Assembly (NCBI GenBank): GCA_002420145.1
Contig: DIHL01000053.1
Coordinates: forward strand, 1-24,853
DNA length: 24,853 bases
Reading direction: 5' to 3'
Source: Bacteroidetes bacterium UBA5697
GTDB lineage: Bacteria; Bacteroidota; Bacteroidia; B-17B0; Aurantibacillaceae
Positions 15,397 through 22,104 of the stretch are shown here, in pieces (the stretch's first letter is position 1; every line of letters begins with the position of its first letter). The notes below the pieces were generated by a model that was not told the DNA's origin, ran no database searches, and saw only the letters and a program-made list of their open reading frames with translations. The translations under genes were made by a program, and so were the position numbers.

Positions 15397-16479
15397 ATGG
15401 GAATCCTAAGAACTATATTAGCATTAGCTGTTGTTGTGTATCATTCTTATAAATTATTTGGATTAAGAATGTGTGGCGGTCAGGTTGCTGTGGAAGCGTT
15501 TTATATGATTTCAGGGTTTTATATGGCTCTTATATTAAATGAAAAATATGTAGGAGTAGGCTGCTATAAAAAATTCATTTTAAGTCGTTTTTTTAGAATA
15601 TTTCCTGTTTACTGGATTGTATTAATGATAGCCTTGCTGTTATCTTTAATTGGATATTATGGGTTTAATAATCCTTATTATTTATCAAGATATATTAATA
15701 ACTACTCTTGTTTATCAGGTCTAACAATATTTTATTTTGTATTCGAAAACGTGATGGTGATAGGTCAGGATATTCTTTATTTTCTAAAAATAGATGAATC
15801 ATGTGTGCCAATATTTACATACCATGTATTATCATTTAAACATACGGGTTATCAATATTTATTGGTACCTCAGGCATGGTCTATTAGCATTGAATTTATG
15901 TTTTATTTACTAGCTCCTTTTTTGGTAACAAAAAAAGTTAAGTGGCAATTGATTTTAGTTTTAATAGGATTATTGTGTAAATTTTATTTTTTTAATTACG
16001 AGTATTTATGTTACGATCCATGGACCTATCGCTTTTTTCCTTTTGAATTAGCCTTTTTTATGTCAGGAAGTTTAGCTTATGTCTTTTATAAGTATATCGA
16101 GAAAAAATCTGTTCCTTCCTATATAGGTTGTGGAATGATGTGCCTTTTGGTATTATTAGTATTTGGTTATGAATATATTATAATAAAAGATCAACTTAAA
16201 AACAGCTTGTTTTATTTACTAGTTTTAGTATCAATTCCATTTATTTTTCATTCATTTAGAGATAATAAGTTAGACAGATACATTGGAGAACTAAGCTTTT
16301 CGTTATATATCAGCCATCATTTAATGGTAAGTGTATTTAGAGGGTATTTTTTTTCAAATCCACATAACATGTATTTATACGGATATACAGTAGTTTTTTG
16401 CTCATTAATCATTGCTTTTTTATTACAAAAAACCATAATTAAGTATGTAGAATCCTATAGGATAAAATTATTTTCATGA
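15397..16479 (+). CDS. Acyltransferase-3 family membrane protein
   Basis: A 360-residue integral membrane O-acyltransferase of the OafA/Acyl_transf_3 type, expected to add acetyl or similar groups to surface glycans. The N-terminus has Arg5 and the conserved His16 in ALAVVVYHSYKLFG, then GGQVAVEAFYMISGFYMA matching the family's FF-x-ISGF block. ILSRFFRIFPVYW is the usual R-x-x-R-I-x-P-x-Y-W motif, and AWSISIEFMFYLLAPFLV matches the W-S-L-x-x-E-x-x-F-Y-x-x-x-P motif. About ten hydrophobic helices are present. No glycan-synthesis genes lie beside it, so the substrate is unknown. An in-frame TGA at 15388 fixes the start. Confidence 0.9.
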   Translation: MGILRTILALAVVVYHSYKLFGLRMCGGQVAVEAFYMISGFYMALILNEKYVGVGCYKKFILSRFFRIFPVYWIVLMIALLLSLIGYYGFNNPYYLSRYINNYSCLSGLTIFYFVFENVMVIGQDILYFLKIDESCVPIFTYHVLSFKHTGYQYLLVPQAWSISIEFMFYLLAPFLVTKKVKWQLILVLIGLLCKFYFFNYEYLCYDPWTYRFFPFELAFFMSGSLAYVFYKYIEKKSVPSYIGCGMMCLLVLLVFGYEYIIIKDQLKNSLFYLLVLVSIPFIFHSFRDNKLDRYIGELSFSLYISHHLMVSVFRGYFFSNPHNMYLYGYTVVFCSLIIAFLLQKTIIKYVESYRIKLFS

Positions 16480-16495
16480 TTTTTTAATTTTTTTT

Positions 16496-16524
16496 TTGCA
16501 GATAAGAAAATAGTTGTAAATTTG
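16496..16524 (+). promoter_or_regulatory. Promoter of tRNA-Glu
   Basis: TTG at 16496-16498, an 18-base spacer and TAAATTTG at 16517-16524. Spacing and -7 box equal those of the purA promoter. The tRNA begins 18 bases after the box. Confidence 0.8.
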
Positions 16525-16541
16525 CACTCCATTAATTCAAT

Positions 16542-16616
16542 GGCCCGTTCGTCTAGGGGTTAGGACGCGTCCCTTTCACGGACGAAACACGGGTTCGATT
16601 CCCGTACGGGCTACCA
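16542..16616 (+). tRNA. tRNA-Glu (anticodon TTC)
   Basis: A 75-base cloverleaf with the CCA end encoded (16614-16616). The acceptor arm is GGCCCGT with ACGGGCT (first pair G-U). The anticodon stem CGTCC/GGACG holds loop CTTTCAC with anticodon TTC at 16575-16577. The T arm contains GGTTCGATTCC. It reads GAA and GAG codons. It stands alone, flanked by its own promoter and terminator. Confidence 0.97.
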
Positions 16617-16627
16617 AAAGTAGAGTA

Positions 16628-16654
16628 AAAACACCACAATTTGTGGTGTTTTTT
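16628..16654 (+). terminator. Terminator after tRNA-Glu
   Basis: An 11-base-pair stem (16628-16638 with 16642-16652, core ACACCACA/TGTGGTGT), 3-base loop, then T residues to 16654. It begins 12 bases after the tRNA. Confidence 0.9.
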
Positions 16655-16717
16655 GCTTTTAACTCATTCCTAAAAGAATTTCTAGTTATTATTGTTAAAT
16701 GTTTCAATAGTTAAAAA

Positions 16718-16801
16718 ATGAAAACTCAGTTCATTTTAAGTCGAATTATTATTCTAATAGCCACATTTTATTTAAATTCGTGTAGTTACTTAGTTATTTG
16801 A
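16718..16801 (+). CDS. Tiny lipoprotein-like ORF (27 aa)
   Basis: The ORF ATG 16718 to TGA 16801 encodes a peptide with a Lys/Arg N-terminus, a hydrophobic stretch (RIIILIATFYLNS) and a lipobox LNSC with Cys22, leaving only six residues after the cleavage site (CSYLVI). This is the form of a lipoprotein signal peptide with almost no mature part. It may be a lipopeptide, the remnant of a decayed lipoprotein gene, or chance. It ends 29 bases before the next secreted-protein gene. Confidence 0.35.
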   Translation: MKTQFILSRIIILIATFYLNSCSYLVI

Positions 16802-16830
16802 GTTTAAAAAATATTATTTAATTAAAAATT

Positions 16831-17640
16831 ATGAAAAAAACATTTTTATTAATCGCTGTATTTGCTTCATTAGGATTATCAGTTAGCGCTCAAAAAAAAG
16901 ATAAACCTTATAAGGAAATTTTTTATAAGGATATTGTTAAAGAAGGTGACGATATGACTGTCAGTACTAATAATGGTATTTCTAATAAAGAAATGACAAA
17001 ATTTAAATTAAAGTTTGTCAACAAAACCAACGATATTCTTTTATACAAACCCGAAGAGAGTTCTTTTAAATTAGAATCTAAAGAAGTTCAACCTAAAGAA
17101 AAGTGGTTATACATTTTCCCTAACGAATCGGACTTTAGAGTTGTAAATGGAGTTGGTTCTGATTATTTATACCCATATACATACGTGGTTGATGGCGTAT
17201 ACAAAATTCCAACTAACGGAAAAGGTATAGAAACACCAGAGTTTCAATTACCAGCTTCACAAAACGAATTTACTACTGGTGGATTTACTTGTGTGATGTC
17301 AAGTTTAACTAAAGAATCAGATTTAACAGAGGTAAAATTTGAATGTCGATATAATGGTGATAAAATAGGGGTTATTCAACCTAGCAGAGCAGCAGTAAAA
17401 TTACCTGATGGAACTGAAATTGCTAATGAAAAATCAAAATCACAGCCAATTGTTGTTATGAAAGGTAAATCAGAAAAAATTACTTTAAAATGGAATCGTA
17501 TGGAAGGTGGCAGAGCTCAAGATATGCAAAAAATAAAAATGAATATTTTATGGCGTAACACATTTTCTGAAGTTGATGCGGAAAAATTAAAAGAAGAAAT
17601 GTTACAATTTGAAATTGATGAGAAACTAAGTAAAAAATAA
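16831..17640 (+). CDS. Secreted protein of unknown function
   Basis: A 269-residue protein with a clear signal peptide (MKKTFLLIAVFASLGLSVSA before Gln21). The mature part is rich in beta strands (KFKLKFVNKTNDILLY, EVKFECRYNGDKIGVIQ, KITLKWNRMEGG, IKMNILWRNTF), which suggests one or two Ig-like sandwich domains. It closes with a charged helix (VDAEKLKEEMLQFEIDEKLSKK). There is no lipobox and no sorting domain, so it is probably periplasmic. I do not recognise the family. A strong terminator follows it. Confidence 0.75.
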   Translation: MKKTFLLIAVFASLGLSVSAQKKDKPYKEIFYKDIVKEGDDMTVSTNNGISNKEMTKFKLKFVNKTNDILLYKPEESSFKLESKEVQPKEKWLYIFPNESDFRVVNGVGSDYLYPYTYVVDGVYKIPTNGKGIETPEFQLPASQNEFTTGGFTCVMSSLTKESDLTEVKFECRYNGDKIGVIQPSRAAVKLPDGTEIANEKSKSQPIVVMKGKSEKITLKWNRMEGGRAQDMQKIKMNILWRNTFSEVDAEKLKEEMLQFEIDEKLSKK

Positions 17641-17661
17641 AATTACATAGTTTACCAAATT

Positions 17662-17693
17662 AAAATAGCTTGATTTATCAAGCTATTTTTTTT
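17662..17693 (+). terminator. Intrinsic terminator
   Basis: A perfect 12-base-pair stem, AAAATAGCTTGA (17662-17673) with TCAAGCTATTTT (17678-17689), loop TTTA, and T residues to 17693. It ends the preceding secreted-protein gene. Confidence 0.9.
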
Positions 17694-17722
17694 GTTACCG
17701 AATTTACCTTATATATAATTAA

Positions 17723-18706
17723 ATGAACAATAGCCGATCTAAAATAAATACCATGAAAATCACTTTGATAGTTGGTTTTGTATTGATGGCTTTAAAGTTT
17801 TTTGCATATTTTTTAACTCAATCTAGTGCCATTTTAACAGATGCAATTGAATCCATTGTAAATGTTTTAGCTGGTTCATTTGCCCTTTACAGTTTATACT
17901 ATGCTGCTCAACCCAAGGATGAAGACCATCCATATGGCCATGGTAAAATTGAATTTCTTTCTACTGGTGTTGAAGGAGGTATGGTAACCTTGGCCGGTGT
18001 AGCGATGACGTTTAAAGGAATATCTGCTTTCTTTAATCCACATGATTTAAAAAATATTGATATTGGTTTAGGAATATCTTTGTTTTCAGGAATCGTGAAT
18101 TATATGTTGGCTCGTATTTTAATTAAAAAAGGAACCACATTACATTCATCAACCATGGTTGCTGATGGAAAACATTTATTAACGGATACATGGAGCAGTG
18201 CTGGTTTAGTTGTGGGTTTAATCGTTATTTATTTCACGCATTTGTTTTGGATAGATTACCTGATTACTATAGGCTTAGGTATCTTTATCGCTATCACAGG
18301 TTTTAAGTTAATACAAGAATCTATTTTTAATTTGTTAGATAAAGCTGATTACGGAAAAATTGAACATTTAATATCAGTACTTAACACTAAGCGTAATCCA
18401 AGCTGGATTGATATTCATAATTTACGTGTTGTAAAATATGGTTCTGTAGTTCATGTAGATTGCCATATGACTTTACCTTGGTATTATACTTTGGAAGAGT
18501 CTCACAAAGAAGTAGATGATTTAGATAAGTTAGCAACAACTGAATTTAGTCATGAAATAGAATTTTTTATTCACGCCGACCCTTGTTTACCAAAGTCTTG
18601 TTCTATTTGTGAAATACATGATTGTAAAGTAAGAAAAAATGATTTCGTGAAACGATTAGAGTGGAACATGAGTAATGTGCTACCTGATACGAAACATACG
18701 ATTTAA
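17723..18706 (+). CDS. Cation diffusion facilitator family transporter
   Basis: A 327-residue inner-membrane exporter of divalent metals (zinc, iron, manganese or similar) driven by proton exchange. The transport-site residues are Asp40 and Ser44 in TM2 (LTDAIES) and His151 and Asp155 in TM5 (HLLTD). The cytoplasmic loop motif HPYGHGK is at 69-75. The C-terminal domain contains HVDCHMTLPW and HEIEFFIHADPC, followed by a Cys cluster (Cys298, Cys303, Cys306, Cys311) that may bind metal. The TM2 D-x-x-x-S arrangement differs from the zinc-type HxxxD/DxxxD, so I do not name the metal. It converges on cca, with a repeat cluster between. Confidence 0.93.
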   Translation: MNNSRSKINTMKITLIVGFVLMALKFFAYFLTQSSAILTDAIESIVNVLAGSFALYSLYYAAQPKDEDHPYGHGKIEFLSTGVEGGMVTLAGVAMTFKGISAFFNPHDLKNIDIGLGISLFSGIVNYMLARILIKKGTTLHSSTMVADGKHLLTDTWSSAGLVVGLIVIYFTHLFWIDYLITIGLGIFIAITGFKLIQESIFNLLDKADYGKIEHLISVLNTKRNPSWIDIHNLRVVKYGSVVHVDCHMTLPWYYTLEESHKEVDDLDKLATTEFSHEIEFFIHADPCLPKSCSICEIHDCKVRKNDFVKRLEWNMSNVLPDTKHTI

Positions 18707-18712
18707 ACACCC

Positions 18713-18829
18713 TGTCAGTTCGAGCGGAGTCGAGAACAGAAGGAAGCGATCTCGTACATAGCTTATCTATTTTATTGTAATGTATGAGATTGCTTCGTCT
18801 CACGCTAAGGCGTGATTCTCGCAATGACG
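18713..18829. repeat. Composite repeat cluster between convergent genes
   Basis: Three structured pieces fill the gap between the CDF stop and the cca stop. First, 18713-18737 is identical to the 25-base repeat at 11112. Second, GAAGCGATCTCGTACAT (18743-18759) pairs with 18780-18796 over 17 positions, two of them G-U in RNA. Third, TCACGC/GCGTGA (18800-18805 with 18810-18815) is a short perfect hairpin. The minus-strand reading of the right end (CGTCATTGCGAG near 18829, then GAAGCAATCTC) resembles a widely dispersed bacterial intergenic repeat. Confidence 0.75.
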
Positions 18830-18832
18830 ATT

Positions 18833-20227
18833 TTACCCAATTTCCTTAGCTTTCTCCTTCAAAAAAACCAAAGCCACTTCTCGTTCATTAGGAATAATAC
18901 CATCCAAAATTGCATCTTTTAAAGCATTTTTTAAATCACCTACTTTTTTGCAAGGTTGTAAATTAAAAATTTCCATAATTTCTTCGCCACTTACAGGTGG
19001 TTGCCAATTTCGGATTTTATCTTTTTCCTCAAGTTCTTTTAGTTTTTCTCTTACTAACTCAAAGTTTTGTAAGTAACGTTTTACTTTGTTTGGGTTTTTA
19101 GTAGTGATGTCTGCTTCACATAAAGCCATTAAATCATCTACATCATCACCTGCTTCAAATAACACACGGCGAATGGCGCTGTCGGTAATTTCTGTTTTAG
19201 CTAATACAATGGGGCGTAAATGAAGCAATACTAGTTTTTGCACGTACTTCATTTTTTCATTTAATGGTAATCGTAAACTTTCAAATATTTTTGGAACCAT
19301 ACGCGCTCCCTTATCTTCATGTCCGTGAAAAGTCCAACCATGCTCAGGTTCAAAACGTTTAGTAGCAGGTTTAGCAATGTCATGTAAAATAGCGGCCCAA
19401 CGTAACCATAGATTATTGCTTTTTTTAGCTGTGTTATCTAATACTTCAAGTGTATGGTAAAAATTATCTTTATGGGATTTGCCATTAATAGTTTCTACAC
19501 CATATAATTTTACCATCTCCGAAAAAATTAAATGCAATAAACCTGTATCAAATAATAATTTAAAACCAACTGATGGAACAGGAGAGAGGATAATTTTATT
19601 TAATTCATCTGTTATACGTTCTTTAGAAACAATTTTAATACGTTCTTTATTTTTTGAAATAGCCTCTAACGATTCTTTTTCAATTGTGAATCCTAACTGA
19701 GATGAAAAACGAATAGCGCGCATCATTCGTAAAGGATCGTCGCTATAAGTCACTTCTGGTTCTAATGGTGTACGTAAAATTTTGTTCTCGATATCTCCGA
19801 CACCATTAAATGGATCTAATAGTTTTCCAAAATTTGATTTACTTAAACCAATCGCTAAGGCGTTAATAGTAAAATCTCTTCGGTTTTGGTCATCTTCCAA
19901 AGTACCATCTTCTACAATGGGTTTACGTGAATCACGATTATATGATTCTCTGCGAGCACCTACAAACTCAATTTCTAAATCATTAAACTTTACTTGAGCG
20001 GTTCCAAAGTTTTTAAAAACAGATAAATGCGCTTCTTCACCTAATTGCTTATGAACTAGTTCGGCTAACTCAATACCTTTTCCAATAGTAACAACATCAA
20101 TATCTTTGCTATCTCTTCCCAAATAAATATCGCGCACAAAGCCTCCAATCACATAGGCATCAACACCTAATTGATTCGCACAATCTGCTAGAGTTTTAAA
20201 TATAGGATGAGTTAAATGCTTTTCCAC
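18833..20227 (-). CDS. cca: CCA tRNA nucleotidyltransferase with HD domain
   Basis: This enzyme adds or repairs the 3' CCA of tRNAs from CTP and ATP. The nucleotidyltransferase head shows GGFVRD at 28-33, the metal-binding DID at 42-44 and RRDFTINALA at 116-125. A middle RNA-binding part follows (YSDDPLRMMRAIRFSSQLGF). An HD phosphohydrolase domain has LHDIAKP with His282-Asp283 and HGHEDKGA near 301. The start is GTG at 20227: no ATG precedes GGFVRD and an in-frame stop lies at 20276-20278. It is third in the pyrE operon (48-base gap). It may act as CCA-adding or A-adding, which sequence alone does not settle. Confidence 0.93.
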   Translation of the reverse strand: MEKHLTHPIFKTLADCANQLGVDAYVIGGFVRDIYLGRDSKDIDVVTIGKGIELAELVHKQLGEEAHLSVFKNFGTAQVKFNDLEIEFVGARRESYNRDSRKPIVEDGTLEDDQNRRDFTINALAIGLSKSNFGKLLDPFNGVGDIENKILRTPLEPEVTYSDDPLRMMRAIRFSSQLGFTIEKESLEAISKNKERIKIVSKERITDELNKIILSPVPSVGFKLLFDTGLLHLIFSEMVKLYGVETINGKSHKDNFYHTLEVLDNTAKKSNNLWLRWAAILHDIAKPATKRFEPEHGWTFHGHEDKGARMVPKIFESLRLPLNEKMKYVQKLVLLHLRPIVLAKTEITDSAIRRVLFEAGDDVDDLMALCEADITTKNPNKVKRYLQNFELVREKLKELEEKDKIRNWQPPVSGEEIMEIFNLQPCKKVGDLKNALKDAILDGIIPNEREVALVFLKEKAKEIG

Positions 20228-20275
20228 ACAGTAAAAATAAGTTAATTTTTGAGATAACGGATTGAGGATAGTATG

Positions 20276-20674
20276 CTAAACAGTTAAAGCTGCCAATTTA
20301 CTAGCCATGGTATTTACTAAATCTCTTAAAGGTTTTTCTGCCATGGCTTTAATAAAAGAATTCATATCACCTTCTAGTTCCACATTCGTTTTTTGATTTT
20401 CTAATAAGTGAATATGAAGTGTAAATACAAATTTGGCAATACCTGTAGTTTCAAATGTAATGCGAGATTTTGGCAAACGTTCTTTAATTTTAATTGTTAA
20501 AGGCATTAATCCTTTAATACCAAACGAGCATTGCTCGGCAGTACATTCAAAATTGTCAATTTTATCGTCTGGTAGTAAATGCTTAAAGTTGTTGAAATCA
20601 CCCATTAAATCATACAAACTATCTGTTGTTGATTGTGCCGTGTGAGTTTCGCTCAATATACTAAAGTGTGCCAA
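20276..20674 (-). CDS. SRPBCC (START-like) family protein
   Basis: A 132-residue cytoplasmic protein with the pattern of the START/SRPBCC fold: an N-terminal strand, a two-helix segment with LYDLMGDFNNFKHLLP, five or more strands (CSFGIKGLMPLTIKIKERLP, SRITFETTG, KFVFTLHIHLL, KTNVELEGDM) and a long C-terminal helix ending in ADxxxxxLA-like SKLAALTV. Such proteins bind small hydrophobic ligands or act as unknown helpers; no catalytic residue is apparent. It begins 12 bases after pyrE and precedes cca, so it is in that operon. Fold is inferred from pattern, function unknown. Confidence 0.75.
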   Translation of the reverse strand: MAHFSILSETHTAQSTTDSLYDLMGDFNNFKHLLPDDKIDNFECTAEQCSFGIKGLMPLTIKIKERLPKSRITFETTGIAKFVFTLHIHLLENQKTNVELEGDMNSFIKAMAEKPLRDLVNTMASKLAALTV

Positions 20675-20686
20675 GAGAAATAGAGA

Positions 20687-21334
20687 TTATTGTTTCCATG
20701 TTGAAGGACTTAATCTCCATTGCTTTAATGGTTCTAAATCAGCCTCATTAATATATTTATGTTTTAAGGCTACTTCAATTAAGGTATCATAATCACATAA
20801 AGTAGTTAAAGCACAATTTGCTTTTTTCATATTTTCGGTAGCTTCATCAAAACCATAAGTAAAAATGGCCACCATACCTTTTACATTACAACCTTGTTCG
20901 CGTAATGCATCAACCGCTTTAATGCTGCTTCCGCCGGTTGAAATTAAATCTTCAATCACCACAACACTTTGGTCTTTCTCAACTACACCTTCTACCATAT
21001 TTGTTAAGCCATGTTTTTTAGCTTCGCTACGCACATATACAAATGGTAAGCCCATATCTTGAGCAATTAGTGCTCCTTGAGCAATACCGCCAGTAGCTAC
21101 ACCAGCAATGACATCTGGTTTCCCAAATTTTTCATTAATAACGTTAACGTATTGTTGACGGATAAATGTTCTGATTTGAGGATATGATAACGTTTTACGA
21201 TTATCGCAATAAATTGGAGACTTCCAACCAGACGCCCAAGTAAAAGGTTGTTCGGGTTGAAGCTTAATTGCTTTGATTTGTAATAAAAATTCGGCAACTT
21301 TATGCGCCGCATCATCAAAAGGAGTCATTGTCAT
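20687..21334 (-). CDS. pyrE: Orotate phosphoribosyltransferase
   Basis: It converts orotate and PRPP to orotidine 5'-phosphate, the fifth step of UMP synthesis. The PRPP-binding motif VVVIEDLISTGGS is at 124-136, with the catalytic-loop SEAKKHG at 103-109 and GVATGGIAQGA at 78-88. Length (215) is normal. A second Met (third codon) at 21328 is an alternative start. A -7 box lies 7 bases before the first ATG. pyrE is divergent from the Nudix gene and first in an operon with the SRPBCC protein and cca. Confidence 0.96.
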   Translation of the reverse strand: MTMTPFDDAAHKVAEFLLQIKAIKLQPEQPFTWASGWKSPIYCDNRKTLSYPQIRTFIRQQYVNVINEKFGKPDVIAGVATGGIAQGALIAQDMGLPFVYVRSEAKKHGLTNMVEGVVEKDQSVVVIEDLISTGGSSIKAVDALREQGCNVKGMVAIFTYGFDEATENMKKANCALTTLCDYDTLIEVALKHKYINEADLEPLKQWRLSPSTWKQ

Positions 21335-21341
21335 AGGGCGT

Positions 21342-21349
21342 CAAAAATA
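21342..21349 (-). promoter_or_regulatory. -7 box of pyrE promoter
   Basis: On the minus strand TATTTTTG (21349 down to 21342) fits TAnnTTTG. No TTG sits at 18 bases; the nearest is 25 bases upstream. It is 7 bases from the first pyrE ATG, so the leader would be very short. Confidence 0.4.
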
Positions 21350-21380
21350 GTAGTATTTACAGTATAAAACACATCAAATT

Positions 21381-21989
21381 ATGAACATCACCATATATTA
21401 TTTGTCGAAAAAAATTATCATTCAACAAAAAAATCAAAGCACAGAAAATCAGACATTTAAAAATTTAGATGAATTAAAGAAAGACAAAATCTTAGCTGAA
21501 TTCGAAAAATTTGCCAACGAAACTAACAGTACTTTATTAACTTTTGTGACAGAAAATGTAGAAAATGGTCTAGAAAAATTTAGAAAAGCATTTAAATACA
21601 TTTATGCAGCAGGTGGTTTAATTGAAAAAGAAAACAAATACTTATTCATTTATAGATTAAAACATTGGGATTTACCTAAAGGTAAATTAGATATGGGTGA
21701 GAGTCCTGAAGAGGCTGGGATTAGAGAATGTGAAGAAGAATGCGGAATCACTCAATTAACAATTACTAAAACTTTAAATCCAACTTATCATATTTATCCT
21801 CATAAAGGCAGCTATGCTCTTAAAAAAACATATTGGTATGCGATGTCAACAAGACATGAAGGTGTTTTAATACCTCAGTTAGAAGAAAATATTGAAAAAG
21901 TGGAGTGGTTTACTAAAGAACAAATTCAAAAAGAAGTTCTATCTAATTCATACCCAGCTATTTTAAGTGTTATTCAGCATATAATTTAG
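21381..21989 (+). CDS. Nudix hydrolase
   Basis: A 202-residue pyrophosphohydrolase. The Nudix box G-x5-E-x7-REUxEExGU is complete at residues 101-123 (Gly101, Glu107, Arg115-Glu116, Glu119-Glu120, Gly122), with Cys in place of the usual aliphatic residue at 117. The catalytic domain (about 70-202) is preceded by about 70 residues of N-terminal extension. Substrate specificity cannot be told. It is divergently oriented from pyrE with only 46 bases between, which must hold both promoters. Confidence 0.9.
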   Translation: MNITIYYLSKKIIIQQKNQSTENQTFKNLDELKKDKILAEFEKFANETNSTLLTFVTENVENGLEKFRKAFKYIYAAGGLIEKENKYLFIYRLKHWDLPKGKLDMGESPEEAGIRECEEECGITQLTITKTLNPTYHIYPHKGSYALKKTYWYAMSTRHEGVLIPQLEENIEKVEWFTKEQIQKEVLSNSYPAILSVIQHII

Positions 21990-22014
21990 ATTTATATATT
22001 AATTCCCTAATCCA

Positions 22015-22084
22015 TTTAGTACTTTCACTAAATTATTTAGAATATAAATCTAAACTTATTTAGAAATTGTTATATTTGTTTAGA
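22015..22084 (+). promoter_or_regulatory. Operator-like array before lacI-type gene
   Basis: Two inverted repeats lie side by side: TTTAGT-N6-ACTAAA (22015-22032) and TTTAGA-N7-TCTAAA (22036-22054). Further single TTTAGA half-sites are at 22059-22064 and 22079-22084. Half-site starts are 20-23 bases apart, close to two helical turns. The last two flank the -7 box, which is suited to autoregulation. Confidence 0.5.
22071..22078 (+). promoter_or_regulatory. -7 box of lacI-type gene
   Basis: TATATTTG fits TAnnTTTG. There is no TTG at the usual distance. It is 26 bases before the ATG at 22105 and abuts a TTTAGA half-site at 22079. Confidence 0.5.
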
Positions 22085-22104
22085 CAAGTTACAAATTAAA
22101 CTTT

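Noticed and set aside
15397..16479. Horizontally acquired surface-glycan island
   Set aside because: There is only one acyltransferase gene, with no glycosyltransferases, integrase or flanking repeats, and base composition like its neighbours.
18603..18824. Minus-strand ORF of 73 codons across the repeat cluster
   Set aside because: It spans the end of the CDF gene and the repeats and has no recognisable protein pattern.
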